DNA of 64,000 bases from Ischnura elegans (lineage: Eukaryota > Arthropoda > Insecta > Odonata > Coenagrionidae). The stretch is taken from contig NC_060254.1 of assembly GCF_921293095.1 (NCBI RefSeq), positions 7,440,001 to 7,504,000 of the forward strand, in the 5' to 3' direction. The translations under genes were made by a program, and so were the position numbers. Shown here one piece after another: positions 22,368-35,000 of the stretch (the first letter of the stretch is position 1; every line of letters begins with the position of its first letter). A model generated the notes under the pieces. The model did not search any database. It was not told where the DNA came from and was given only the letters and a program-made list of their open reading frames with translations.

Positions 22368-23417
22368 TTACCCTATTTTAAATTTTACTCTCTTCCTTTT
22401 ATCTTTCCTCCTTCTTCTCTCCACCCGATTTTCGTCCTTTCTTACGTTATTTTCACGTATCCTAAATATTCTCGCGATCTTCTCAGAGTCACTTTCTCCT
22501 GCTGATCTAAGCTCGGTTATGTGATTGTTTCCTTCCGCCATCATGGAATTGACAAGGTGCTGTCGCTCCGGTTGGCGCGCCTCCGCTACATTGTTTAGTG
22601 CAGGCCGCTGATCAGCTGATCTCTCGCCCGGCCGGTGAACGTATCCATCGCCGCGAAAGTTTTTGTCTCGTCGTCCCTCTCTCTGCTGGCTCGACGCTTG
22701 CCACTCCCGTTGCTGTGATTTCTTCGAGTCCCATCCGTGCTGCTGGTTGTGCTGGAACGCGCCTCCCGACGTCCTCCACGCACGCTCCTCACGAGGTCCT
22801 GATGTATGCCTCCCATCAAACGTCGGGACCCTCAACTGCACCGCGGATGCCACTGCGACGTCGGGTCCCGTGCCTTTCTCACGCACGATGCGTTGGACTG
22901 CTTCCTCATCTAGCCCAGCTGCCTTTGTGGTGGATTGTTGTCCGTCCGCCATCTTCCCGGGCACTTCCTCCACTTGTTTTTCCTTTCTCCCCTTACATTC
23001 TCGCCGAAACGCCGCTAGCCCTTCGTTGATGCTTTTCATTGTCTCCTCCAACTTTTTTTCTCTTTCTTCTTGTTTGCTATCTCGCCTCTCCATTTCTTCT
23101 TTCCATTTTCTATCTCGACTCTCCCGTTCTGCTTCCCATTTTCTATCTCGACTCTCCCGTTCTTCTTCCCATTTTCTATTTCGACTCTTCTGTTCTTCTA
23201 GCATCTGTCTTAGTAGCACCCGTAGGTCACTGTATCCTTGGTCCTGCGTCTCCATCTCAAATTCATGTGTCTCTATATCTACCCCTTCTTTTATCAAAAG
23301 CGGTTTTAAACGTTCCTGCAGCTCATATTTCGCCCCTTGGGTCGTCGATCCCCGATCCCTCAGCAAACTTTGTAAATCCACCTTTTTCAGTTCGTAAAAT
23401 TTTTTCACTCCCGCCAT
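22368..23417 (-). CDS. SAP-domain gag-like protein of the LTR element (349 aa)
   Basis: I chose the ATG at 23417, in a good context (AAGATGG), because upstream codons lie in the primer-site leader. Residues about 3-45 form a SAP-like DNA-binding helix pair (FYELKKVDLQSLLRDRG). Residues about 70-150 are a charged coiled coil with near-repeats of RESRDRKWEEE. At about 200 comes VPTFDG, the string that precedes the capsid in many Ty3/gypsy gags. The capsid helices and the CCHC zinc knuckle are absent. What follows is Gln/Arg-rich and ends in a very basic tail (RRRRKDKRKRVKFKIG). The frame is fully open. Frames on the opposite strand are shadows. Confidence 0.75.
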   Translation of the reverse strand: MAGVKKFYELKKVDLQSLLRDRGSTTQGAKYELQERLKPLLIKEGVDIETHEFEMETQDQGYSDLRVLLRQMLEEQKSRNRKWEEERESRDRKWEAERESRDRKWKEEMERRDSKQEEREKKLEETMKSINEGLAAFRRECKGRKEKQVEEVPGKMADGQQSTTKAAGLDEEAVQRIVREKGTGPDVAVASAVQLRVPTFDGRHTSGPREERAWRTSGGAFQHNQQHGWDSKKSQQREWQASSQQREGRRDKNFRGDGYVHRPGERSADQRPALNNVAEARQPERQHLVNSMMAEGNNHITELRSAGESDSEKIARIFRIRENNVRKDENRVERRRRKDKRKRVKFKIG

Positions 23418-23514
23418 CTTGAATTCCCGCTCTCTACGACGCGACTCGTTCCTCAGGCGTTCCGTGGTCTCGATCCTCTCGAGAAGTCGTGCCCTACACG
23501 TTGCGGCGCCAAAA

Positions 23515-23762
23515 TGTAACGTTTTTTTTATCACTCTTATTTTCACGTCACTTACAAATATTTTATTTCACTTTAAATAATACAAACTCGGGAGCAAGGG
23601 AACACCCGTCCGCCATAACTATCACAATCCGACTCCCCTCTTTACTTCCTCTCGCGCCGTCAACAATCACAACAATTACCTCACTCCACCTCTGCTGCTT
23701 ATTATTGCTTGTATTACGTCACACCAAAAACCAAAACAAACCACTCAAAATTAGGTGTTACA
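23515..23762 (-). repeat. LTR (5' LTR of the gag-only element)
   Basis: 248 bp, beginning TGTAACGTTTTTTTTATC on the plus strand and ending AGGTGTTACA. The primer binding site lies 3-4 bases inside it at about 23496-23511. Confidence 0.85.
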
Positions 23763-23766
23763 AAGT

Positions 23767-26700
23767 GTTATGTCAAACCTCTGCTGTTTTGGGTTCGGAC
23801 ACCTAGGGGCGCTGCACTTGGGAGTGGTGAACGAAGCAACGGATATATAATCGTCGTCCGTTCGCTTCCCCAGGAAATTATTCCGCGGATATATACGCCG
23901 CTCGTCTCCTTGAGAAGCAAATTCACGGATATATTCATCAAAAGTAGGGAATCTACCTCGGACGTATTTTCCATGTTCTCTAAAATGATCTTTTCACCTG
24001 TTAAATGGCCGAGCAGATCATTTCCCATGCCTACATCAGTGCAAACCATTATACATCTTCGGTCAATCGGATCTACACTTCGTGAACCGAGTGGATAATA
24101 TTATAATTTGGCAAAATTAAGTAATTTGATTTCATTAATCACTGCGATAAAGTTCCTAAATCCCCGATTAAAATTAATGTAGGAAAAGATTTTTTTAATG
24201 AAGGACAAGAAATTGCCTGTGAAATGACCTGAGACCCCCTACCTTGAATTCATGGAATTCACACGCCTGCGGTTCCCTCTAACTTGAGTTTCACCATCAT
24301 TGATCCAAAACAGCCCGAAGGTAGACGCACTAATTAGAATTGCCCCCGTATTTGACATGACCCAAGTAAATACCCGAAGCTAGATTATTAGATTCAATGA
24401 GCTTACGCAAACAGTCACCGTTTTGGTTTAACACATAGGGGGATTGTCAATTAGCTGTAAAAGACACAAAACTCTCTTTTATAAAGAAAATTTTCCCAAA
24501 TTTTCAAATAAAACTCATTCATGAATGGCCTCAGCTCCTCTGAAAATTTCCGATTTATGTAGCCCGTACTGTCGCAGCATCTCTTAACCAGAAGTTAGTC
24601 CATGAAAGCTTACAACTACCAACTAATGATCAGTTTACAGAATAAATTGGCAATAAATTATCCGTGTGGTGAAGTTAGCGAGAGATTCCAGCGCCCATAT
24701 TTAAATGGCGGCGTTCACAGAGACTGGAGAAATTAGCGCAGTTTTGAAGTCACGGGAAATTTTTACGTGAAAATTTGGAACGAGCAGGGACTTTTCTTGC
24801 GCTCTGCCACCGTGTTGTATTAGTTATAACTATGAACCGTGAAAGTATACAACTCTGAATGAAAAATAACAGAGATATAAAATGGGATTGGGAAGTTAAC
24901 TCTGGAAAATATAAAGATACGGCTGACAAACAGCTCAACTCAATTTGAATACCTTGCCTTCAAGCATTTTGCCGTAATAGTCATGAATAAGAATGCAACG
25001 AGACCAAGATAATGTTTTCAATGAAGCCCCGAATATCCCGAGGCTATGAAGCTTCCTGTTTATTTGATCCTAATTTATTTTAATTGCTAATTTTTTCTAT
25101 GAACAGTCCTTGCGTCACAAAAATGATAGTGTTTATTAGTTGATGGTGTTTGTGAATTTATAAACCCAAGTATTAATCAAGGTAACCAAAGGGAGCAGAA
25201 ATAAAATAGTGTGCGCCTTTTCCAACGGAAATTTCAAATTTTGGGAGAGAGATGGAGAGATGAAAAGTTTGGGGCGATGACGTCAGGAGGCACTTAGGGA
25301 GGCAAAATTAGAAAATTTAATAAGTGGTGAATTTATTTTACTCTTGAAAAAATCTTTTTGGCATTCTCTTTCGTCTTGGAAAACTATGGAGAAGCGAGTT
25401 GAAAGGAATAAATCAAATGGAATTACACTGAAATTATAATTAAAGAGGGACCGCCGCTTCCAAGGCTGATACTCATCGGTTATATGTTTCCAGCGAGGAT
25501 ATAGTTGGTAGGGTTCCCCGCGGCCATTCCAACGGTATCTTTTAACTTACTATCACCACGTGTACTACCTTTCGTCTGGTTCTTGTCCTAAGAAGTATCC
25601 GAAATGGGCCTCCTACAATAGTAATTGAGAATAACAGCCAGCTTTTTGCCTCCGCTAATGCATCTCTAGAATGCTCAAGCCTTTTCTTCCACGACGACGT
25701 TCGAGCCCAATAGAAAGCTAATTAAACTTCTCTAACTTTAATATACAAATGAATTTATAACCAATATAAATGTGCGATACCATGCGAGTCGTAACACAAA
25801 TAAAGATTTACTTTTACGAGGCTCATTCGATTGTGCTCGATTTTTAACAGAAGAAATTCTTACTTTGGTTTCCAACGTCCATTCCAGCAGTGTTTTTCAA
25901 AAATATGTTACATGGATGGCCGTATCGAGATCAATAGATGATTATTCCATCCAGTGAGGCCCTAGGAGACATTGGAATGCGCAAGTCCAACCACCGCGAC
26001 AAGATTGTTGTACAAGGGAAAGGCACACTGAAATAAAATGTGAAAATACTTTTCATGAGAAATTGCGGTTCTCAACCGGCTGTCTTCCCGTCAGTAATTC
26101 ATGAACGATTCGCTTCCCTTGCATAAAACTTGCATTGCGGAATTTTTAGATCGCAGATCGCTTTCGCGTGCATTCAAATCATTTTGGAATTTCAAGTGGG
26201 AGACTTCTTTCGCGGTCGCAGTTTTCTTCCCCAACAAAGAGTCGAAGTCTGCAGTCGAAGGTTTGGGCGAAAGATTTACGGAACGTCTTTATGTGACCAA
26301 GAATAGATATCGTTACCGTCGAGACGGCGTGGCATATCCCGGAATGGCATAAACTCACGTCGATCGACAAATATATTTTTAAAGATTAAAAGGGTTGGAC
26401 TAGACTTTATCGAGACTCAAAGATAAAAAATGTTCTCTTCAGCAGGCAGTTAAAATATAAAATAGCCTCTAAATCTATCGGTGGATAAAAAAGCTACGAA
26501 AAGGCAACCGGAGACGTCAACTAATAATGCGCTTTAAAAATGACCCTATTAATAATGAAAGTTTTGGGTAAAACATTACGGCTCCATCTTCACCCGTCCT
26601 CACCAAAACAAGGTCGAAAACAATACGCATACACAGATATTTTACATAATAGCACTCGGATAATTAAAATAATCCAATAACCTCATTACACTACCATGCG

Positions 26701-29635
26701 GAATGAATGACAGCGTCTTCGTTATGAAGCAGAAGTAATTGAGGTTAAATTGATTAATTTTCGCTTGAGATGATGAAAAAAAATAAGGGTCGCAGTACCC
26801 GAGGTTAGTTCGCAAAAAATAGTAGCCATGTTTCACTTGAATCCAAGCATCTCAATTAGTAAAAAAAAATACTTAACCAATTGAAGTATTTACGCACGCA
26901 AAGCTCTAATAATTATGCAGAGAGAATAGATGGATTTATAAAATATTACGTTTATAAAAGCGGCAATAAAAAAGTGGGACAATTTTTCCAAACTTCATTA
27001 CCTAAAAATTATGCAGGCTCCACTTTGTGTAATAATGATGGCGTTGCAAGAAGTATTACAAACTCCGTAATATTCTTCTGCGTTTAAATTTAAAGTACCC
27101 ATCTGGTTTCGCCGATTACGTGTTCTTCGGGATTTCGATGGATTGTACTTAAACGAGTAATGGGTTAGGATGGGTGAAGATAAATTCCGAGGAAGGCTTA
27201 GGGAAAAATGTTTCCCTTTGCCTTCCTCGGAACTTGAGTCATAAATTATGATCCGCAAAAGCAGGAGTGTATTTTTGAATTAAGAAGAAAGATTTTTGGG
27301 AAGGCAATTAAAGCATAAGATAGATGAAAATTCACGATTCATTCACAGAAATAGGATTTTAGAAAGTATTATCATACTTAAAAGATTGAAACTGCTAGTT
27401 TAAAAGCATAACAAAGCCACGAAATTTGAACATAGTCTCTTAACACCACTACGGATCTTCAAATGAAAATCACCAACTTATTTATCAGAAATTAGCAAGC
27501 CACCCGGTCAGCAGGCCATCGATTTTTTTACATTGAAACCCCAAATAAGGCAAATTCAAAATTTGGGTTTGGAATAACATTTTGAGATCAAAAGGTCAAA
27601 ATTGTAAAATTTGCTTACAGTCAAGAAAACTTAGGACCTTTCCCCATAGTTATGCCCATTTTCATGAATACAGCTCGAGGCGAAGTTACTAAAATTAGAG
27701 GTCAAAAATGACACACGACATGTGGGACAGTCTGTATATGGATAGATGTAGAGTGCCCAAAATTATCAATTTAGCATATTTGCGATTAAGTAAAATGTTT
27801 TTATTTTATTTATATACATTTATCATATCAGGCTTTGCCGGCGATTATTAATATTATTCTTTAAATTTATTATCCGGTGACGAGCTAGAGATATTTCATC
27901 CATGTTAAAATCTTACCCTTCGGCTCCGCCGTTGATGACCGAAGACATTTAAAAAAAGATATAGGCGAAAATGCAGATCAGTAGCTCGATGCTTTCCCCG
28001 CACTAAGTCTCATGAAGAGAATACAAATTGCAGTGGAAAAACAGTCACTATACTCAGGCGACGCAATTTTCTAACCTTGACCTAAGGCTCAACACGGCAA
28101 TTCTGAGTGAATAGCGAGGACTTCACGACACCAATTTCCGCTCAAACATCCTGTAAGGGTCCTCCAGAAGTACCTCCACTCGGCAAAAACACAAGTTCAA
28201 CTCTGGAAATAGCATTCAGGAAATAGAGACGAAAGTAGAATAAACGGGCCCAATAATATCAACTAGTACTGAAACTTTTGCCAAGGCTATCTAATTCCGA
28301 GTGAATACTAACTCAATCTCCTCACATTGTTTAAAAACTCACATTCTATTGAACGAAAAAATACTTTTTAATAATTTTTCTGACATCTTTGTGAGGGCTA
28401 CGACATTTACCACTCATAAATTAAGTCACTTTCTTGTCTGTTCGCTACCTTGTTTCCATTATGTAATACAAAAACACGCCGTCGATTAAACTACAAATAA
28501 GAAAATCTTTAAAAATCCAGGTTTTTGTTCCAATTAAAATGGAAAAAAATATACCACCATGACTTGGTCCAAGTTCCCACGTTGAAATTTCAGTGATAAA
28601 AGACTACATGTTCAAAATAAAAAACGTGATGTGCATCAATTTCAACATCTTAAATCGAATTCTTATTTCTGTAAATATTTATTGTAATACCACAACTAAA
28701 ATCTCAAATCAATGTTGAAGAATTTAACTCATTCTAGTGTCAAATGCAAAGCGAATGCGCGCCACGCTTTTGGTTTTGAACATTCAGTCTCTTATCCCTA
28801 AAATTTAAAGGTGGGACTTTGAACCAAGTCATAGTTCCATTTTACTTCAAATAAAAACGTGGGGTTTTAAATTAACTCTTTAATTGATCTTAATATTTTC
28901 TAACTCGCAGATATTTTTCACAACAAGGAGTAAGTAGTTATATCAATTCTAGTTTGATTTATCATCTCTTTACATGGATATGATAAACAAGTGATAGGTA
29001 AGTCAATTATTCTTTTATGAAACAAAAAGACATGCTAAATGGATGAGATGGAACCTTCATCCTCAAATACCATTCATCGACAGGAAATCAATAAAATCGT
29101 GATAGTCACAAGATATACATCGAAGCCTGAATTTCAATTGACCGCATCGTGGACTTGATTTTAAGTCGCTATTTATTCAAAGATTTTACGCGTTAAAGAG
29201 AGGGAACGCAGCCTTAACACGGCCATTTTGTGGTTTGCGGTTGGGAAAAGGGGAGGGGGTGGAACAACCGAGAAAGCAACCGTTGACCTTTTCTTTTATA
29301 AAAAATCCGATTGGCCTTTTCGCGTGTATAGTGGGGAAAATTGCAGTACCACAGAAGTAAGCTTCCTCTCACCTCATCTATTGTTGCACGCGAGAAAAAA
29401 AGTGTCAAAATACAAAAAGAACTTAGGCTAAGTAACTCAACGAAACGGTATTATTACTTTCAGCCAACCGCGGAAATAAATCCCCAGGTAGACAGTAGAT
29501 ATAAATCGAAGACGTTCGATTAGGAAATCGCTTCTTTCTATTTTCCGCTATTTTTGGAGTCAGACGTCAACTGCGGACATGCCTCGTGTATTTTTTAAAT
29601 AATCGGAATAGCAGACGTTTGCCTAAGGAATAGCA
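23767..29635. other. Intergenic, AT-rich, no gene recognised
   Basis: About 5.9 kb without a supported exon, RNA gene or bounded repeat. The frame at 26101-26352 and others like it are short, lack splice support and match no family I know. Confidence 0.4.
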
Positions 29636-30470
29636 TCTACATGCCACTCCAATAGGCGTGTGGTAGAGGGTGTAGGCTATAGGGGTACAATCTGTTGACA
29701 AAGTAAAAGAGAAGAAAGAGAAAAAAGGAAAGGGGATGCGCGTACCAAGCCTCGCCTACAATTTCTTAATATCCATCACTCGTTGGGGGAAATCGCTATA
29801 TCTGCCCACCTGGAAAAATATATCTCGTTTAATTCATCGTTTCCATCGGCCCTACACATATATTGAGGTTCTTCGTGCCGCTCCGAAATCGAAGCCTCCA
29901 AGTATGTGGCAGCTCCTGCCCTATAATCCGTGTAACAGTCGTGTAATGCTTTCTGCTCGCCTGTAACAGTTTTTGACGAATCGGGCAGCTTTCCTATTCT
30001 GTTTTGCATCTTTCTTCGCCGAATCCCATGAGCTCACTGCGTATTCAAGGTATCTAGCGATTTGATCGTTGGATTATTCTTCCTCATAGAATAACGCTCC
30101 AAGGTCGTTAGAAATTTAATGGCTTTGCCTGGTTTCGCTAGGATGGTAGGACCCGCCCGCCTTTGTGACGGTGCGGGATTCCTCGTCCCATCCCTTCCTT
30201 CCCTATTCCGTCCCCGGAGGCGTCGCGACGTCGGGCTCCTACCGCGGCGGCGCCTCCTTCCTTTTTCCTTCCAGTCCTCCCCCTTCTTCGGTGCAGAGGT
30301 GAAAAGCTCGCGCTTACAGACCCTGCCCCAGGAGTGTATTCCCGCGAGCCCGCGAGTCTCGTTCCATTGGCGTATTCAAGGTATGGCTGGACGAGTGCGA
30401 AAAACGATAGGTACCGGACTCCTGAGAGAACGCAGAAAAATCTAAATCAATCTTACAAAGTGCCTCCGTG
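29636..30470 (-). mobile_element. CR1/L2/jockey-like non-LTR remnant, split by a SINE-like insertion
   Basis: Minus-strand copy of the same family as 6520-7060. A degenerate 3' tail at 29636-29700 includes GGCGTGTGGTAGAGGGTGTAGG. Reverse transcriptase C-terminal sequence follows at about 29776-30053, resembling the KAARFVKN and LEYAA blocks in broken frames. The copy stops at GCGTATTCAAGGTAT (30039-30053) and resumes after an identical string at 30370-30384 with GGCTGGACGAGTGCGAAA. Confidence 0.65.
30054..30369. mobile_element. SINE-like dispersed repeat, copy 1, with 15-bp target duplication
   Basis: A 316-bp insertion bounded by the direct duplication GCGTATTCAAGGTAT. It is GC-rich, with GGTTTCGCTAG near one end and GTCGGGCTCC followed by GCGGCG in the middle. 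A related copy lies in the opposite orientation at about 61755-61985. A long target duplication points to LINE-driven insertion, hence a SINE-like element. The 108-codon plus-strand frame starting at 30119 runs through this repeat and is not a gene. Confidence 0.7.
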
Positions 30471-30507
30471 TCTCTTCCAAAAGATAAGCACTTGCATACT
30501 ATTGGCT

Positions 30508-30770
30508 CAACGGGCGTAGCCAGGAATTTCGTTCGGGGGGGGGGTCCAAAAGCAGAGGAGAAATTTTTTTAAAACAGGAAGCTTACATTAGAAGAGGGTT
30601 TTAAAATATTTTTAACACTTTTCATAGTCGAAAAAACTTCATTTGTTAAAGAAATATTTTGTAAATTCAGATTTTACAATATTTTATTTTCTTTTATGAA
30701 GGAAAATAATTTTTTTTATATATAGGGGGGTTCGGACCCCCCGGAACTCCCCCCCATGGCTATGCCACTG
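30508..30770. mobile_element. MITE of the CAGTGGCGTAGCCA family
   Basis: 263 bp with inverted ends: CAACGGGCGTAGCCAGG at the left, and GGCTATGCCACTG at the right (reverse complement CAGTGGCATAGCC). Inside the ends are G-run and C-run subterminal tracts (GGGGGGGGGG and ACCCCCCGG). The interior is AT-rich with TTTTATGAAGGAAAATAAT. No clean target duplication was found. A partial inverted copy lies at 31030-31145 and another partial copy at 39402-39628. Confidence 0.65.
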
Positions 30771-31029
30771 CTTAACGTAGAATATGATATTCTGTTTTCA
30801 AGATTTGATTCACAAAATCCATTTAAATGATCCCCTTTTCCCATTGCAGATTTGAAAAAAAAACTCCTCAACGTATATGAAATCTATGCAAATTCGAGCA
30901 TATTACTTATGTATTGGTCACATATTTTTGATTTCCTTTCCTATACTGTATTTCCACAATGTAAAGCCGCAAAGGGTAAACACTACGTAATCAGAACTTA
31001 GTACCAAAGTGTTCGTTTGAGTAATAGAG

Positions 31030-31145
31030 TCCCGGACCCCCCGAAATATAAAAACAAAATTATTTTCCTTCATAAAATAAAACAAAATATTGAAAAATCT
31101 GAATATACCAAACATTTCTTTAACAAATGAAGTTTTTTCGAATAT
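31030..31145 (-). mobile_element. Partial MITE, CAGTGGCGTAGCCA family
   Basis: The reverse complement of the right half of the element at 30508-30770. It shares GTCCCGGACCCCCCG, ATTATTTTCCTTCATAAAA and AACAAATGAAGTTTTTTCGA. The ends are missing. Confidence 0.6.
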
Positions 31146-31369
31146 GGAGATAGTACTTATGAGTAAGATACTCTCACAGAAACTCCTGTTGAATGTGTCG
31201 AGGTAATCAAGATTTCAGAGAGGCATTCAAGTATCCGCAATCGGTATAGGTCGTAAAGGGTTTTTCAACTCGTAATACTCGTTATTCAGGTGATTTTTTT
31301 AACGATTATCTTACAGGGTACTAGAGAACTCTTTGGAGCCTGTAATACCTGTTTCGGCTCAGTCCTAGG

Positions 31370-32012
31370 CAGTGGAGTATATAGGATTTGATTTTAGGGG
31401 GTAAGGGCTGATCACATTTAATAGCACATCACGCAAAGTGAAACAACGAAAAGCGAGGCATGGGATTAATATTAACGAAACCTATTAGAACATCATTAAC
31501 TGTGAAAATAAACTATATACTAATTTGAATAAATTATGATGTATAAAAAATATAATACCGTGTTTTTAAAACTCTTGTCTAGAGATTAATTTGATAAGTA
31601 ATTTGAGTATCCATAATTTTTTTGTTATAATTATTTCTGATTTGTTGCAATCGGGAAGTTATTTTGATAAATATTTAATTATGAACATTTTTCCGTGAAT
31701 AAAGATGCCTTGGTGCGAGTATAAATTTTTGTTTTGTCTGTGCTGCCATGTCAACCCCTTCGAAAGAGTGCTCTTCTGGGCTGCCTCTTTTCATTATTTT
31801 ACAGCTGATACTTATTGCTTGTAAATTAATTAAATAAAGTCATACATTATTATGCTGTATAGTAATTAGTGTGGATAAATTTAAACTAAAAAAATTGATT
31901 ACTGCATTTAAAAACCAGTAGGATTGCTGCGATGGGAATTATTTTTTTAGGGTTATTGGGGGAGAGTAGTTGTATACCTCTCGTTCTTCCCGTCCCCATA
32001 GTTATGCCACTA
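31370..32012. mobile_element. Terminal-inverted-repeat element, related MITE type
   Basis: The left end CAGTGGAGTATATAGG and the right end CCATAGTTATGCCACTA are imperfect inverted repeats. A G-run lies inside the left end (TTTAGGGGGTAAGGG) and a C-containing tract inside the right. The interior is AT-rich and non-coding. No convincing target duplication was found. Confidence 0.45.
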
Positions 32013-35000
32013 CCCCTGGGAATATGGGCATCAGTGGGTTATGAAGAAGGATAGGACGTGGAGAAGGCGGTGTGATGGGAGCTTCGGCGATTGATGAGTT
32101 TGAAAATGAATTCGGAATTCTCACCTCGTGGTCTTTGAGCGTCGAAAGTGCGCGTTGAGCTCACGAAGGACGAAGCGGAAGGATTAGTTAATATGCCTCA
32201 TCCTTCACGGAGAAATTCGTCAGCATTAGAAGGGGCCTTCTTTCGCCCACCCACGATCTTAACGAGGGCGAATATCACTGGCTGTATCACCCTATGGTAA
32301 GATCATTCATCATCAGCCTACATTGCTTCAAACAGTAACATTGGGCTCGGGTGAGCTCGACCACAATTATTGATTATGAGATTATTGATTAAAACTGCCA
32401 TCAATTACTCAGGGACCCAAGATACTTAAGCTGTTATTTTAACCTCTCAAGCTGATTATTACTGTAAAATTTCCCATAATAAGGAAAATATTTAGCTACT
32501 TGAAGATATGTTTCTCCAAAAACTAAAATGATTTTTAAAAATAAGAAATTGATAGACTTTTAAACAATTGCATCATAATTATTACAAATCATACGAAGAT
32601 TTAAGCTGAAAATGTTATTTTAATTTCATAAATTTTATTGTTAATCGGAAGTTATTAATGATAGTATTCATCAATATTCGCGCCAAAAACAATTTTTAGG
32701 CAGATTTTAAGTTTCAAACATACTTTTAAAATATAATATTGAAGTGTATTTTTTGGGCCTACCTATGTGCTCTTCGTGTTGTTGTTAACTTTTTAACTAA
32801 CAACGACACGTTAATTTTTTAGGTTAGTAATAGATCAAGGTAGTGTGATTAAATCAATAACCAACGATTAAACCGAGTTAATCAAAATAAGTCAGAAATG
32901 TCCTGATATAGAGATTTTTCCAACATCTGCTCTCGAGAATATTTAAGTTATAAAGTGTAGGGCAGCTTTTTCACGATGTTGCTCACTGAGAGGCAATCAC
33001 TGCATAAACATTCCTAACAAGCTAAAGATCACGCTTAGAAGTAAAAAATAATACTTATGAAATTATTCCCAAGTCGTCAGCATGCAACTCTGGCCTCCGT
33101 AATTTATGCCTTCCTCTAATTTAGTATATTTTCTTTTAATTTCTCTCTGATGGAATTTTAAATGGGGAAATATTTCGTGGTTTGCCTTGCCTGGATGGTT
33201 CCCCTAACGTGTAAATATTCTTAATGGCTTAATTTGGGCTCCCGTTTTTATTCGACTGCGGAGAAATTAAAAAAAAATAATTTAGTGCTTCAGAAGTTTA
33301 TTTTAGAACTTGGGACCCCCCAAGTATTCACGTTGTTTTCTGACTGCTCTTATCCACGTGAAATCATTTGAAATAAGAGCCATTCGTGATTTTTACGGCG
33401 ATTGACGATTTGAAATATTTTACTGCTTCCCTGAAACGAAAATATACGGTTCTTGCTCATTTCACACCGACTATTTATTGTATTTCTCGTGCTCTCATTC
33501 AGTGCTTTGGATAGAATAATTTGTTTCTTAATACTTTTTAAATATGCTAAATGTAGCTCTGGGTTTATTCTCCATTATATTTGCAAGAATCCTAGGTAGG
33601 ACTATTTTGAAATGAAAATTCTTTGATTCTAAACAAAATATTCAGAATTATACATTAACATCATTAAGACTTCAACTGGGATTGGAATTATTTAGAACAA
33701 ATAAATTCCTATGGTGAATGCTTCATACGATCCATCAGTGGATCGGTAGAAATACTTGACACTAGTAGTACCAATACTGATATCACTTGGTACTGGTAGT
33801 ACTGGAGAACTCGCAGGCGTAAGAATTGATACCATAGTACCTATATGAGTATTCAAATACCATCTGAGTACTCAAGTACCTGTATACTAGGCATATTTGT
33901 AGTTTAAAATCCTCTCTTCCCGAATAGCGCCCGTATCACTGCATATTCTGAAGGCCCCTTTTAAAGGTTATAACGTTTCTATCCCTTCAAAAAGAAAACT
34001 CGTCCACCCAGGGTCGGAACTAGGAGTTTTGCCAGTGGGGGCAAAGGTCACTTGGCCGCCTACCCAAACCACTAAAATACGCAAGTACGCAATTTTTTTG
34101 AGTTGCGGTAGTTGAAATTACACAAGAGTATGTTGGCTATTATGAAGTTTTATTAATAAGATTATTTAACAATTTATAAATTCATTATCATTGCTTAATA
34201 ATTAAGTAAGATGAATTAAATGACTTTTTAAAAACTTTTAAGATTATGCCCCCCCTGAAATCTGCCGCCCGGGGCACGTGCCCTGTCCCGGGCCTTCCTT
34301 CACCGTTTCTCAGTCTCTTCCTCCACCACACTTACTCGAGCACCTATTTTATACGTCCACACCTAAACGATACGACTTCATTTGCCGTCTTCCAGTTAGG
34401 GCTGCCTTTTCCCGGAGTGGCCAAAGGAGTTTCCTATCACTCCGATATTCCGATGGCCTCTTGACTGACTCTTCTTTCCCTGAATAACGCACTCAAAAAC
34501 AGTCTTCTTTCCCCCACCCAAACCTTTTCCCATTCCTCAACCTCATGCCCCCACCCTACTTCGCCTCGGAATGACATCGAATCACGTGACCTTCCCCCAC
34601 CCTCCCGAGCCCGAAAAAGATTCCCCCCCCCCCACCTACCTCCTTTTGGCTCGGATTAAATTGGCCCATAAAACATTTCTTTTGCCTTCTTCGAGATTCG
34701 TGCACATCCCCTGATATTTTTGTCCTTTCTTTTTTTTTTCTTCTGAGAGAAGGTTGAAAGCGATTTGTGACGTGCGTGCACGGCGAATAAAAAAAGAGAG
34801 GTTGAGGGAATGGGAGTTTGAAAAGGGGGCAAGTAAATAGTCTTTGACTTCGGAAGTTATGCTATTTATGTGGACGTCAGATGTGCATTTCTTATCTCTT
34901 TTGTTTTTCCATTCGTGTCGCCGTAACAAGATGAGATCAGGGTGCCGATATGACGAAGGGGCAGGATTTGTTGGACGCTATTCTGAACGGATCTGGGTCA

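Larger units (their letters stand above)
21480..23762 (-). mobile_element. Short gag-only LTR retrotransposon
   Basis: Two direct LTRs (21480-21729 and 23515-23762) begin TGTAAC and end GTTACA on the plus strand, flanked by a 4-bp duplication AAGT (21476-21479 and 23763-23766). The element reads on the minus strand: the right LTR is 5'. Just inside it is a primer binding site TGGCGCCGCAACGTG, close to the tRNA-Lys type. The 1785-bp interior has one gag-like ORF and no protease, reverse transcriptase, RNase H or integrase. It must depend on enzymes from a relative, as TRIM/TR-GAG elements do. Confidence 0.85.

Noticed and set aside
22598..23422. Long plus-strand frames (up to 244 codons) across the LTR element
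   Set aside because: They are antisense to the SAP-domain ORF and are low-complexity Ser/Leu/Phe strings.
30119..30445. 108-codon plus-strand frame
   Set aside because: It runs through the SINE-like insertion and into CR1-like sequence; Arg/Pro/Ser composition reflects GC-rich repeat DNA.
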